DNA from: Paenibacillus sp. FSL H7-0326
GTDB taxonomy: Bacteria; Bacillota; Bacilli; Paenibacillales; Paenibacillaceae
DNA length: 64,000 nt
Reading direction: 5' to 3'
Assembly: GCF_001955535.1 (NCBI RefSeq)
Contig: NZ_MPVN01000002.1
Span: forward strand, 62,001-126,000
Shown here: positions 25,572 to 34,574 of the stretch, piece after piece
How positions within the stretch are numbered: position 1 is the first letter of the stretch
How the letters are laid out: each line of letters begins with the position of its first letter
Notes under the pieces: model-generated
Told to the model about the DNA's origin: nothing
Database searches by the model: none
Seen by the model: only the letters and a program-made list of their open reading frames with translations
Made by a program: the position numbers and the translations under genes

Positions 25572-26957
25572 TTATTTCTTAGATGGTTTGTCTCCAAGCT
25601 CACTGTGCCGGTATCCATAGAAGAAATAAATACCTAGACCGACGAGAATCCATACGGCAAATCCACCCCAAGTTGATCCGTCCAGCTGAAGCATCAGCAG
25701 CACACAGAATGCAGCGCTCAGCAGTGGAAGAAACGGCACCCACGGTACAGAAAATCCTCGTTTGAGATCTGGTCTGGACTTGCGCAGACCAATAACACCA
25801 AGGGATACGACAGCAAATGCAAACAGGGTTCCAATGATGGTCAAGCTGGCAAGCTGATCCAGCGGCAGCAATCCGCACAGGAGTGCGATAATAATGCCTA
25901 CCATCCATGTACTGCGAACAGGGGTCTGTTTCTTCTCATCCACTTTAGATAAGAACTTAGGCAGCAGTCCATCCCGAGAGATCGCAAACAAGAGCCGGGT
26001 CTGACTAAACAATAGAACGAGCAGCACCGTCGTAATACCCACAATGGCTCCCACTGAAATAAGTCCTGCTACAAAGTCTTGTCCTACAAAGCGTAATGCG
26101 AAGGCTACAGGGTCTGCAACTCCAAGATTCGTAAAAGGAACCATCCCCGTCAGGACGACGGCAACAAGTGAATACATAATCATACATACAATAAGTGATC
26201 CAATAATTCCTATAGGAAGATTACGCTGCGGGTTTTTGACTTCTTCAGCCGCTGTAGCCACCGCATCAAATCCAATATAGGCAAAAAACACAACAGCCGC
26301 GCCACTCATTACCCCAGAGAAACCAAACGGCATGAAAGGAGTCCAATTGTCAGGCTTAACATAAAATGCACCAACCAGAATGAAAATGATGATGACTGCT
26401 ATTTTGACAAAAACCATAATTGCATTAAATCTTGCCGTTTCCCTCGCTCCCTGGGTGAGTAATAAGCATATAGCCATAATAATGAGAACGGCCGGCAAAT
26501 CTATGATTTGTCCCTGCGACAAATTAAAAGCACCGGATATAGCGGTGGGAAGATGTATGCCAAAGCCTTCCAGCAGCCCTTGTACATAGGCTGACCATCC
26601 GCTTGCTACCGATGCCGCAGCAACACCATACTCAAGTACCAGTGTCCAGCCCATTAACCAACCGACCACTTCACCGAATGCAGCATAGCTGTATGCATAG
26701 GCACTACCCGATACAGTAACTGTGGAAGCCAGTTCTGAGTAACACAACGCTGCCAGAATACAGGCGATGGCGGCAATAACGAAGGAGATCATTAGTGCGG
26801 GCCCAGCATGCTCTGCAGCGGCTTGTCCGGTAATGACGAAAATACCGGTACCAATAATAGCACCGACCCCAAGTGATATCAGATCCAGCGCCCCGAGTGT
26901 CTTCTTGAGGCCGGTTCCCTTGTTCAGGTCAAAATGCTTCTTGCGAAATAAATCCAT
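25572..26957 (-). CDS. APC-superfamily amino acid permease, YfnA/CAT type
   Basis: A 461-residue membrane transporter with about 12 hydrophobic segments, probably importing cationic or branched amino acids by proton coupling. The conserved N-terminal APC motif GVGAIIGTGIFVITG is at about residue 30; LEYGVAAASVASGWSAYVQ and VVFFAYIGFDAVATAAEEVKNP follow near 95 and 225. This is the pattern of YfnA-like transporters. The ATG giving MDLFRK has AGGAGTG six to eight bases upstream; an earlier ATG is less likely. A sigma-A promoter (TTGACA-17-CATAAT) lies about 55 bases upstream. It is monocistronic and divergent from the riboswitch-controlled gene. Substrate is unknown. Confidence 0.9.
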   Translation of the reverse strand: MDLFRKKHFDLNKGTGLKKTLGALDLISLGVGAIIGTGIFVITGQAAAEHAGPALMISFVIAAIACILAALCYSELASTVTVSGSAYAYSYAAFGEVVGWLMGWTLVLEYGVAAASVASGWSAYVQGLLEGFGIHLPTAISGAFNLSQGQIIDLPAVLIIMAICLLLTQGARETARFNAIMVFVKIAVIIIFILVGAFYVKPDNWTPFMPFGFSGVMSGAAVVFFAYIGFDAVATAAEEVKNPQRNLPIGIIGSLIVCMIMYSLVAVVLTGMVPFTNLGVADPVAFALRFVGQDFVAGLISVGAIVGITTVLLVLLFSQTRLLFAISRDGLLPKFLSKVDEKKQTPVRSTWMVGIIIALLCGLLPLDQLASLTIIGTLFAFAVVSLGVIGLRKSRPDLKRGFSVPWVPFLPLLSAAFCVLLMLQLDGSTWGGFAVWILVGLGIYFFYGYRHSELGDKPSKK

Positions 26958-27013
26958 AATGTCACTCCTAGATGAATGTTGCAACGCTTTAGTGCAATTA
27001 AGCACAAACAATT

Positions 27014-27042
27014 ATTATGCGAAAGTTAGCACGGGTTGTCAA
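27014..27042 (-). promoter_or_regulatory. Sigma-A promoter of the amino acid permease gene
   Basis: Minus strand: perfect -35 TTGACA, 17-base spacer and -10 CATAAT (5 of 6). The predicted start leaves about 50 bases of leader before the permease ATG. Confidence 0.65.
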
Positions 27043-27237
27043 CTTTCATCATTCAATTAGAATTATATGGCTAAAGCCTCGGTAACAGATTGCCCTGAAC
27101 TTGAATTTTTATTATTAATTGACCAACCGGCGAAAAATAAGTGTTGCTACGATAGCGCTTTCTATATTATTATGTTTGAGTAGGTTACAACTAATTATTT
27201 ACTTACGATTTTATATTATCTTAATAAATGAATAATG

Positions 27238-27389
27238 GATCTTCGGGGTAGGGTGAAATTCCCAATCGGCGGTGACGTTCTTGCAATGAAGAGCGAAGCC
27301 CGCGACTCGCTGCTCAAGCATTCCTTGCGCACGCGACTGACTTGGTGCAATTCCAAGGCCGACGGTTACAGTCCGGATGAGAGAAGATC
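27238..27389 (+). ncRNA. FMN riboswitch (RFN element)
   Basis: The sequence has the conserved RFN core in order: closing helix GATCTTC/GAAGATC, GGGGTAGGGTGAAATTCCC, GGCGGTGA, GAAGCCCGCGA, TTGGTGCAATTCCAAGGCC, GACGGT and AGTCCGGATGAGAGAAGA. Binding of flavin mononucleotide would fold this aptamer and shift the downstream hairpin to termination. It lies 148 bases before an EamA-family transporter gene on the same strand. Confidence 0.95.
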
Positions 27390-27435
27390 ATCGATTACAT
27401 GCGGTTGTTATATTAATACGCATGTTTATTTGATC

Positions 27436-27486
27436 ACCCCTGTTGATCGTGCATGGCTACATGTGCGTATTCACGGGGGTTTTTTA
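27436..27486 (+). terminator. Riboswitch expression-platform terminator
   Basis: ACCCCTGT pairs with ACGGGGGT across a structured loop (with an inner GCATG/CATGTGC hairpin), followed by TTTTTTT. Its location between the FMN aptamer and the transporter's ribosome binding site indicates transcriptional attenuation when FMN is plentiful. Confidence 0.8.
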
Positions 27487-27536
27487 CTATCTGAAGATAC
27501 CATATTCAAATTCTCAATTACGAAGGAGTTTGGATT

Positions 27537-28496
27537 ATGGAACACACGAACAAAAAAGCATTACCTGCAGCCGGCTCAACCGGCTTCTGGCTCGTCGCAC
27601 TCGGGGCAGCACTGTGGGGCATCGGTCCCCTGTTCCGTATTCATCTGCTGGACTACATGACCTCGACACAAGTCGTCCTGATTGAGCATCTTCTTGTCTG
27701 TCTGGTTGCTGTACCGATTCTATGGGTCAATCGATCTGAACTGAAAAACCTGCGTTTAAAGCATGTATTCGCTCTGCTTGTCATCTCTTGGGGAGGTTCT
27801 GCACTGGCTACCGTTATTTTTACGATGGCTCTGTCCAGTGGTGATCTGAATGCGGTTGTGCTGCTGCAAAAAATGCAGCCGATTTTTGCCATCCTGCTCG
27901 CAAAGCTGATTCTTAAGGAGACGCTGCCCAAACGTTTCGGCTTCTTCTTCATCATTGCTATTGTAGGAACGTATTTGCTTACCTTTGGATTCACCATTCC
28001 TTTTGGAACGAATAGCGAATGGATTAAGTTGGGAAGCCTCTTATCCTTACTCGCCGCAGCTTTATGGGGTGGATCCACGGTGATGGGACGCCTGCTTCTT
28101 GGCCAGGCGCAATACAAGACGGTAACCTCCCTGCGATATGTACTCGCACTGCCTTTACTCCTCATCATGACCTGGCTGGAAGGAGCATCGATGAATCTTC
28201 CACAGGCAGGAGCGGATCTTGCAAGCATCGGAGTTAACTTGTTGGCACAGGCATTGCTTCCTGGACTGCTCAGTCTGCTGCTATATTATAAAGGCTTATC
28301 TTCGACCAAAGCATCGATGGCTACCCTTGCGGAGCTTAGCTTCCCGATGATGGGTGTGCTCGTGAACTGGATCGCTTTTGGACAGTTGGTAACTCCTGCT
28401 CAGCTCATTGGTTTTGTGCTGATCTGGACAACATTGTTTATATTTGCTCGTCAGCAGCAACAGAGCAGCCAGCAGCTGGTCTCGCGGACGACATGA
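27537..28496 (+). CDS. EamA/DMT-family transporter, probable riboflavin importer
   Basis: A 319-residue membrane protein with ten hydrophobic segments forming two EamA repeats (about residues 15-145 and 165-305); the family exports or imports small metabolites. Landmarks are ALGAALWGIGPLF near the N-terminus, LQKMQPIFAILLAKLILKE at the end of the first repeat and SLLAAALWGGSTVMGR in the second. Function is suggested mainly by the FMN riboswitch in its leader: genes under this aptamer almost always make or transport riboflavin, and an EamA-type importer (RibN) is known in proteobacteria. ATG follows AAGGAG at good spacing. Uptake of riboflavin is therefore inferred, not shown by the protein itself. 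Confidence 0.85.
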   Translation: MEHTNKKALPAAGSTGFWLVALGAALWGIGPLFRIHLLDYMTSTQVVLIEHLLVCLVAVPILWVNRSELKNLRLKHVFALLVISWGGSALATVIFTMALSSGDLNAVVLLQKMQPIFAILLAKLILKETLPKRFGFFFIIAIVGTYLLTFGFTIPFGTNSEWIKLGSLLSLLAAALWGGSTVMGRLLLGQAQYKTVTSLRYVLALPLLLIMTWLEGASMNLPQAGADLASIGVNLLAQALLPGLLSLLLYYKGLSSTKASMATLAELSFPMMGVLVNWIAFGQLVTPAQLIGFVLIWTTLFIFARQQQQSSQQLVSRTT

Positions 28497-28515
28497 GATG
28501 AAAGGATTAAGAAGG

Positions 28516-28917
28516 ATGCATACTACTTCGGTTATGACTGAGTTTTCAATCATCGGCGAACTTTTCACTGCTGAGGATATAACAAGTCAACTAGAGATCG
28601 CACCCTCAGAGTTCTATACTAAGGGAGACAAAATAAAGAACCGCGACATCGTTCGGAAAGAATCCGCATGGTCGATCAGTACTGGATACGAGGAATCTCT
28701 GGATATAAATATGCAGTTGAATAAATTGATTTCTGTCCTAAAAAACAAAAAGAATGAATTGCTCGAATTAAAAAGATCACATGACTTATTTTATAAATTC
28801 TTTATCGTTATAAAAATTGAACAGAATCAGACACCCGCCATTTATTTAGATATTGATACGATCTCATTCGTGAATGACATTGGAGCTGAGCTGGATTTTG
28901 ATCTCTATGTCTTTTAG
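28516..28917 (+). CDS. DUF4279-like protein
   Basis: A 133-residue soluble protein with the order FSIIGELFTAEDITSQLEI, KESAWSISTGYEES, LNKLISVLKNKKNEL and a C-terminal VNDIGAELDFDLYVF. This matches the DUF4279 family, common in Bacilli and of unknown function. Start is uncertain: I chose the ATG with AAAGGA nine bases upstream; one earlier and one later ATG are possible. It begins about 20 bases after the EamA gene and could be read through from the riboswitch transcript, but no functional link to flavin is known. Confidence 0.7.
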   Translation: MHTTSVMTEFSIIGELFTAEDITSQLEIAPSEFYTKGDKIKNRDIVRKESAWSISTGYEESLDINMQLNKLISVLKNKKNELLELKRSHDLFYKFFIVIKIEQNQTPAIYLDIDTISFVNDIGAELDFDLYVF

Positions 28918-28935
28918 ATCTTAAAGAGTTATTGT

Positions 28936-28967
28936 AAAGTCGCTGTCCGTTTGGACGGCGACTTTTT
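28936..28967 (+). terminator. Terminator after DUF4279 gene
   Basis: 13-bp stem AAAGTCGCTGTCC/GGACGGCGACTTT (one wobble) with a four-base loop and a T-run; ends the transcript that begins at the FMN riboswitch. Confidence 0.85.
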
Positions 28968-29083
28968 ATATCTAAATGAATTTTCACTTTCTCCTCCATC
29001 TCTCCTCCAACTGCACATGGAAACCTGACAGATATATGCGTTATGATAGAGAGAACGATTAGAAAGGGATGATCAATTAGCCT

Positions 29084-30577
29084 ATGACTTCTTTTCCGTA
29101 TACATCATATGACGCAGTAGGGCTCGCCCAGTTGATAAGAGATAAACAAATTTCTCCAGTAGAGCTTGTAACTGCTGCCATTGAACAGATCGATCAGTTG
29201 AATCCTGAGCTGAATGCGGTGGTCCGTACTCGCTACGAAGCTGCACTGCAAGAAGCAGGTGAGGTGAACACACTCGCCCAGCCATTTGCAGGTGTCCCCA
29301 TATTGCTCAAAGACATTTCACAAGCCATTGCTGGAGAGCCTCTGACATCAGGCTCCAAATTATTTGCTGAACACAGGCCGCTCTACGATTCTCATTATGT
29401 AGCCAAGCTTCGGAGAGCCGGTTTTATTCCGATCGGACACACGAATACCCCGGAATTTGGTCTTAAGAATATTACCGAGCCTAAGCTGCACGGCCCTTCA
29501 AGAAACCCATGGAATACAGGCCACTCTCCCGGCGGCTCCAGTGGAGGATCGGCATCAGCCGTTGCTTCCGGCATGGTACCCATCGCCGGAGCAAGTGATG
29601 GCGGAGGATCAATTCGCATTCCCGCTTCGTTCAGTGGACTGTTTGGATTAAAGCCTACCCGTGGACGTACTCCTGTAGGCCCCGGGGTTGGCCGGCAGTG
29701 GCAGGGTGCATCCATTGATTTTGCCCTATCGAGAACGGTGAGGGACAGTGCGGCACTACTCGATGTACTGCAGGTGATTCAGAACGAAGCTGCATTCCAA
29801 GTTCCGCTGTACCCTGGAAGGCACTTGGAGGATATGTATTTATCGCTTGAACGGAAATATCGAATTGCCTATACGATGGATTCTCCAGTAGGCACGCCTG
29901 TCAGTGAGGATGCCAAGGAGGCAGTGCTCAAGGTCGTGAAATACCTGGAATCCGAAGGACATCTTGTCGAAGAAAAGCAAAGTCCAGTAAACGGTGTTCA
30001 TCTCATGGAGAACTATTATATGATGAACAGCGGTGAGATGGCAGCTATGGTACTGAAGATGGAGCGTGGACTTGGAAGAACCATTACTTCAGAGGATATT
30101 GAAATTGAAGGCTGGGTGCTCCTAGAGGCTGGCCGAAAATTGTCCGCAGCGGAATTTGTACATAGTCTTGCAGAGTGGGACGTTGCTGCCGCACAAATGG
30201 CCACTATTTTTGACCGATATGATTTCTATATCACACCGACCAATGCTTATCCGGCTCCACAGATTGGTGAACTGACGCCTGGGCCAGCGAAGATTGAGCA
30301 GTTGCTTAGGGTAAGTGAGTTATCTAAGGACAAGCAGCAAGAGCTTATCTATGACATGTTTGAACCTAGCTTAACTTACACTCCGTTCACACAGCTTGCT
30401 AATTTGACAGGTACACCGGCTATGAGCCTCCCCCTTCATCTTAGTAAGTCTGGGCTGCCTATGGGTGTTCAGTTTATGTCTGCTAAAGGAAGAGAGCATG
30501 AGATGCTGCAGCTGGCTCACCTGCTTGAGAATACAGACCTGTGGATCTCTCCTTTGACTCCCGGAGGTGAACATTAA
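29084..30577 (+). CDS. Amidase (amidase signature family)
   Basis: A 497-residue serine hydrolase of the amidase-signature family, which hydrolyses carboxylic amides with a Ser-cisSer-Lys triad. The Lys is in PILLKDISQAI near residue 72; the Ser-rich signature GGSSGGSASAVASG is at about 150, with the cis-Ser and nucleophile Ser in ASDGGGSIRIPASFSG near 170; NTPEFGLK and GLPMGVQFM are other landmarks. No signal peptide. It is six bases upstream of a phosphopantetheinyl transferase gene and probably co-transcribed with it. Substrate unknown: the family includes indoleacetamide hydrolases and GatA-like enzymes, but there are no GatB/C partners here. Confidence 0.92.
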   Translation: MTSFPYTSYDAVGLAQLIRDKQISPVELVTAAIEQIDQLNPELNAVVRTRYEAALQEAGEVNTLAQPFAGVPILLKDISQAIAGEPLTSGSKLFAEHRPLYDSHYVAKLRRAGFIPIGHTNTPEFGLKNITEPKLHGPSRNPWNTGHSPGGSSGGSASAVASGMVPIAGASDGGGSIRIPASFSGLFGLKPTRGRTPVGPGVGRQWQGASIDFALSRTVRDSAALLDVLQVIQNEAAFQVPLYPGRHLEDMYLSLERKYRIAYTMDSPVGTPVSEDAKEAVLKVVKYLESEGHLVEEKQSPVNGVHLMENYYMMNSGEMAAMVLKMERGLGRTITSEDIEIEGWVLLEAGRKLSAAEFVHSLAEWDVAAAQMATIFDRYDFYITPTNAYPAPQIGELTPGPAKIEQLLRVSELSKDKQQELIYDMFEPSLTYTPFTQLANLTGTPAMSLPLHLSKSGLPMGVQFMSAKGREHEMLQLAHLLENTDLWISPLTPGGEH

Positions 30578-30582
30578 GGCCA

Positions 30583-31296
30583 ATGGACATTCTTGGGGTC
30601 AAACTGCACACTGCAATGGAGCAGCCCATTGATTTGAATGAGATCGTAGGAGCTTTGCCGTGCGAACAGCAAAAGAAGATTCGCAGGTTCAGACGGTATG
30701 CGGACCAATTAAGATCTCTATGCGGAGAGCTGCTAATTCAGAGCTACGCTGTCGAACATTGGAATCTGTCCCCTAACCAGTTGGACAGGCAGATCAATCG
30801 CTTCGGTAAACCTGAATTTGTTCATTATCCCACGCATCATTACAATATCTCTCACTCAGGGGCATGGGTGGTAGCTGCTTTTGATCGACACCCTGTTGGT
30901 ATTGATATTGAAGAAATAAATGATGTGGACCTGACTCTAGCAGATCGATTCTTTACTCGGAACGAAGCGGAGCTGGTGCATAACCAGGTCAACTTAGAGC
31001 AGAAGCATATATTCTATTCCCTATGGACGCTTAAGGAAAGCTATGTAAAAGCGAAAGGTGCCGGACTTTCCATTCCCCTTGATTCTTTCGAATTTGATAT
31101 AACCCATCAGGGAGAAATCACATTCTCTAGCTCTAACGAGGGGAACGAAGAAGCTTGGTCCTTTAGAAGTTATGCAATCGACCCTGATTACTCTCTCGCG
31201 GTTTGCAGCCGATCAGGACATGTACCAGAATCCATAGATTTCATGACCTTGGATCAACTCTTGGCAGGTCATTCGATACTCCGAAGCAAGTCGTAG
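30583..31296 (+). CDS. 4'-phosphopantetheinyl transferase, Sfp type
   Basis: Transfers 4'-phosphopantetheine from CoA to carrier proteins of nonribosomal peptide, polyketide or related synthases. The 237-residue protein has the broad-specificity Sfp length. Conserved magnesium-binding residues are in PVGIDIEEIND near residue 108, and the catalytic/CoA-binding WTLKESYVKAKGAG near 148; HYNISHSGAWVV near 87 is also characteristic. No NRPS or PKS genes lie in this window, so it probably serves clusters elsewhere. Start follows an adjacent ribosome-binding-like AAGG and GGAGG; the six-base gap to the amidase gene suggests one operon. Confidence 0.9.
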   Translation: MDILGVKLHTAMEQPIDLNEIVGALPCEQQKKIRRFRRYADQLRSLCGELLIQSYAVEHWNLSPNQLDRQINRFGKPEFVHYPTHHYNISHSGAWVVAAFDRHPVGIDIEEINDVDLTLADRFFTRNEAELVHNQVNLEQKHIFYSLWTLKESYVKAKGAGLSIPLDSFEFDITHQGEITFSSSNEGNEEAWSFRSYAIDPDYSLAVCSRSGHVPESIDFMTLDQLLAGHSILRSKS

Positions 31297-31304
31297 AAAT
31301 AAAA

Positions 31305-31340
31305 ATAACGCCAGCAGAGTCATTACCATGCTGGCGTTAT
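31305..31340. terminator. Bidirectional terminator between Sfp-type and MFS genes
   Basis: 12-bp perfect stem ATAACGCCAGCA/TGCTGGCGTTAT with T-rich tails on both strands, between two convergent genes. Confidence 0.85.
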
Positions 31341-31371
31341 TTTATATTAAACTTAATGAGCTCACTTCATG

Positions 31372-32619
31372 TTAACTAGCGACATTAGCTTGTTTGTCAG
31401 CTGGCTGATCCATCTTCCGATCACGCATCTTAAAGTGGGCGAGCAGCAAGAATGGAATGCCACATGCTGTCATTAGCATTAAAGGCATAAATATCATTAC
31501 CGGTTGATCCACAGATAGCGAGGTTAACAACCACCCTCCAATGACCGGGGCGAGTACATTCCCCATATTGTTAAATCCGATCATACCGAAATAAGTCCCA
31601 CGCAGCTCTGGTTTAGCGATCCTGTCTACTAATAGATCCATAAGCGTAAACATGAGCACTTCTCCAATTGTAAATATTACGACACCAAGCAGCAGCATCC
31701 ATCTGGATTCAAACAAACCAAATACAAGCAAACTACTGGCCACAAAAGCATTACCTACGATTAAAGATACCGCAGGAGGAAAATTCTTAAACCATCTTAC
31801 CAGCGGATACTGCACGATCAGCACGACTACGGCATTCATGGACAGCATGTAAGTAAACATCTCTGCTCCATTCTCGAAGCTCGGGCTGAGCTCAAGATAT
31901 TGCGGGAGCGTCGAACTAAAATGTCCATATCCTAACACACAGAATATAGACCCGATTAGCACATACATAAAGGTACGATCACGGCTAGTCACCATAAAAG
32001 CTTCTTTTAAAGATACGGACTGAGCTATGGCAGCACGGCCAAGGTCAATATCACTTTTTCTACCGAACTGGAATACAAGAACCAGTCCATATAAGATGTA
32101 TACCAACCCTGCGGCTATGAATGGGGCTCCGCTCTGTGAGGTTCCAAACTGCAACCCGAGTAAAGGACCGATCACGACACCGACATTAATGGCCGCATAC
32201 CTCAAGTTAAAAATTAACAGCCTGTTCTTCGGATCTGTAATATCCGACAGCATCGCTCGTGAGGTTGGCTCGAAAACAGCTCGGCACAGCCCATTCAATG
32301 CGTTCATAACAAAGAACATCCAAATCTGATTGGCCACGGCAAAGCCGATAAATACAAGCGCCCAGCTAAAAATCGAGAAGATCAAAACTTTTTTACGTCC
32401 TATTCGGTCCGATATGTATCCCCCATAAAAACTGGCAAATACGCCGATCAGCGAGCTGACAGCGACAACCATACCTGCCTCCGCTGGACTTGCTTCCATC
32501 GATTTAATGAGATAGATCGACAGAAAAGGAATACTCATCGAGGTGGCCATTCTTCCGAACATCGTTCCTACGATAATGGTCCAAGCGAGCGGGTGAATCT
32601 GTTTTAAATGACTGTTCAT
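31372..32619 (-). CDS. MFS transporter, drug-exporter-like
   Basis: A 415-residue major facilitator with 12 predicted membrane segments. The loop between segments 2 and 3 has GGYISDRIGRKKVLI, the classic MFS motif A (GxxSDRxGRR); the partner motif in segments 8-9 is weaker. Overall pattern resembles MdtG/YfiS-type multidrug exporters. ATG follows TGGAGGCA by about six bases. It is monocistronic and ends at a shared terminator. Substrate cannot be assigned. Confidence 0.88.
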   Translation of the reverse strand: MNSHLKQIHPLAWTIIVGTMFGRMATSMSIPFLSIYLIKSMEASPAEAGMVVAVSSLIGVFASFYGGYISDRIGRKKVLIFSIFSWALVFIGFAVANQIWMFFVMNALNGLCRAVFEPTSRAMLSDITDPKNRLLIFNLRYAAINVGVVIGPLLGLQFGTSQSGAPFIAAGLVYILYGLVLVFQFGRKSDIDLGRAAIAQSVSLKEAFMVTSRDRTFMYVLIGSIFCVLGYGHFSSTLPQYLELSPSFENGAEMFTYMLSMNAVVVLIVQYPLVRWFKNFPPAVSLIVGNAFVASSLLVFGLFESRWMLLLGVVIFTIGEVLMFTLMDLLVDRIAKPELRGTYFGMIGFNNMGNVLAPVIGGWLLTSLSVDQPVMIFMPLMLMTACGIPFLLLAHFKMRDRKMDQPADKQANVAS

Positions 32620-32814
32620 ATTGCCTCCATCTGAATCTGCTAATAAGTAAGTTAATACATATCATTTCAGCTAATTCGCTATCTGTCAATACATGTAAGC
32701 ACGCGTACAAGAGGCAGGACAATCCATAGTAAATAGATACCTCTATACTATACTATTCTATTATGAATTTTTCATATGTTGTAATAATCATATAATAATT
32801 CAAGTTATTTCCCA

Positions 32815-32851
32815 TAAAAAAACCTTAGGATGACTTATTCACCCTAAGGTT
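32815..32851 (-). terminator. Terminator after aldo/keto reductase gene
   Basis: Minus strand: perfect 9-bp stem AACCTTAGG/CCTAAGGTT with a 13-base loop and a seven-T run. Confidence 0.85.
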
Positions 32852-32867
32852 CTGATCAAATACGATA

Positions 32868-33761
32868 TTAGGTTCTACCGGTCCAGTCATCGGATGCAAT
32901 TTCTCTCCACCGCTCACGGATGATCTCATAATCTTCCTTGGCAAGCAGGTGCTCTCGTAATAAATCCGCATTCTCCTGCCAACGATTTGGCTTCTTGGTG
33001 CCTACAATGGCCGTATCCACACCAGGCACAGATAAAGTAAAACCTAGCGCCTTAGCAATAGCCTCCTCATTGCTCTCACCTAAGAATCCGTAATTCAAGT
33101 CCCGTAATCGATTCCAATACACGAATGGGTAGGCCGTTTCTTCAAGCGTATCATAAGTCCAGGCAACGTTGGCCAGCGGCCGTTTCGCTGTCACGCCCAT
33201 TCCCCGCTTCCGGGCTTCAGGAATGGTCAGCTCAATGGCCTCTTGGTCCGCTATATTGACAGAAGTTTCGAGGCTATCGAACACGCCCGTCTGAACGGCA
33301 TACAATGCATCTTTATGATCTCCGCTGTAGCCAATAAATCTTGTTTTTCCTGCTTCCTTGGCCCGATTCAGTACTTCAATGACGGAGCCCTCCCGAAGCA
33401 CTTCCTCCGAGCAGCTGTGCAAATGAATCATATCCACATAATCTGTCTTCAGTCTTCTTAAGCTGCGGTCGATCGAATTAGACAGCATGACCGGATCCCA
33501 ATCCGGCTGGTCATATCCGGAAGCATGTCCACATTTCGTGAACAGATACACTTCCTCTCTCTTGGGACCAAGCACCTGCCCGATCAATTCCTCACTGTCT
33601 CCGTAACATTCCGCCGTATCAATCACATTCAATCCAGCTTCAATCGCACTTCCGAGCAGACGATCCACCTCAGGCTTCGAAATGCCAGATCCAATCTCTG
33701 ACCCGCCGAAACCCAGTACGCTGACCTTCATTCCTGTGTTTCCATAAGAGCGCTGTTCCAT
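32868..33761 (-). CDS. Aldo/keto reductase
   Basis: NADPH-dependent oxidoreductase of the AKR superfamily, 297 residues in an (alpha/beta)8 barrel. The catalytic tetrad can be located: Asp and Tyr in VIDTAECYGDSE near residue 50, Lys in LFTKCG near 75 and His in MIHLHSC near 115. Cofactor-binding NRWQENADLL is near the C-terminus. The pattern fits the YqkF/AKR11-like or general bacterial AKR group. ATG follows AAGGAGG by seven to nine bases. It is monocistronic. Substrate unknown. Confidence 0.9.
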   Translation of the reverse strand: MEQRSYGNTGMKVSVLGFGGSEIGSGISKPEVDRLLGSAIEAGLNVIDTAECYGDSEELIGQVLGPKREEVYLFTKCGHASGYDQPDWDPVMLSNSIDRSLRRLKTDYVDMIHLHSCSEEVLREGSVIEVLNRAKEAGKTRFIGYSGDHKDALYAVQTGVFDSLETSVNIADQEAIELTIPEARKRGMGVTAKRPLANVAWTYDTLEETAYPFVYWNRLRDLNYGFLGESNEEAIAKALGFTLSVPGVDTAIVGTKKPNRWQENADLLREHLLAKEDYEIIRERWREIASDDWTGRT

Positions 33762-33948
33762 AAATCTAGCCTCCTTGGGTTAATGTCAATTTTATTAAAA
33801 TATCTGACATGTTCGTATTACCACCTCATGAAAAAGCGAAACAATACGAGGTGCTCTCTCCATATTTATTTCAATTTCAAAGCTTCGTCCTGAATTAGAC
33901 TACAAAAAGCGGTATATTATGACTGCTGCACTTCTTAGTTAAGTGATA

Positions 33949-34203
33949 TTAAGCCGGCTTAAATTGATTAATGATCAAATCTATGATCAATCCAATGACC
34001 AACCAGCCAAAGACATTAATAAAATAAATAATTGTCATCCCATTTAAATGACGTCCAATAGAAGGAATATTTTCAAGTAGTGCCAAATGCGGACTCGTTA
34101 ATACCAGTAATATGTTGTAGTCATCTATCCCCATAGCATTAAATATACACACCAATACACTTAAAAGGGGGAGCCAAAAACTAAATCTCTTAAATAACTG
34201 CAT
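33949..34203 (-). CDS. Small two-pass membrane protein, unknown function
   Basis: An 84-residue protein with an N-terminal membrane segment (FWLPLLSVLVCIFNAM) and a C-terminal one (NVFGWLVIGLIIDLII), separated by about 30 residues. The ATG giving MQLFKR was chosen because AGGAG lies nine bases before it; a longer start would abut that ribosome binding site. No named family recognised. It stands alone between two oppositely placed transcription units. The real ribosome binding site and length make it a probable gene. Confidence 0.65.
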   Translation of the reverse strand: MQLFKRFSFWLPLLSVLVCIFNAMGIDDYNILLVLTSPHLALLENIPSIGRHLNGMTIIYFINVFGWLVIGLIIDLIINQFKPA

Positions 34204-34574
34204 TTCCTTCATCTCCTAGTCAGCAATATTCTTGTTGTCCAAGAAACTATACTATAAGGAAGGAGAACGATAAATCTATAATTTAGAATATCTAACTACA
34301 TATTCCTTTCATCATTGTAAGTTCTTTTTGAAATTCGACCACAGGTATAAAAGCGAAAATTGCGGCTCAACAGACAGATAATTTTACAATGTACTCGAAA
34401 AACAACACGAATCCTGACTTAATATGTAGAAATTGATGGAAACATATCCAAATTTATAACCCCTCTGACACTACGTTTATAAATATATAACATTCCGAAG
34501 GTACAATGAGCTTGTCTTTCAAGATAGGGATACTTGCCTTGCCTTGAATAATCAAATCTATCGGGGGTTATGAA
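34204..34574. other. AT-rich intergenic region upstream of phnD, no gene seen
   Basis: Both strands hold only short, stop-broken reading frames. I saw no riboswitch motif and no clear PhoP-box direct repeats in it; the promoter of phnD must lie here but no confident hexamer pair was found. Confidence 0.6.

Noticed and set aside
34204..34574. Possible PhoP-box upstream of phnD
   Set aside because: No TT(A/C/T)ACA direct repeats at 11-bp spacing could be found by eye.
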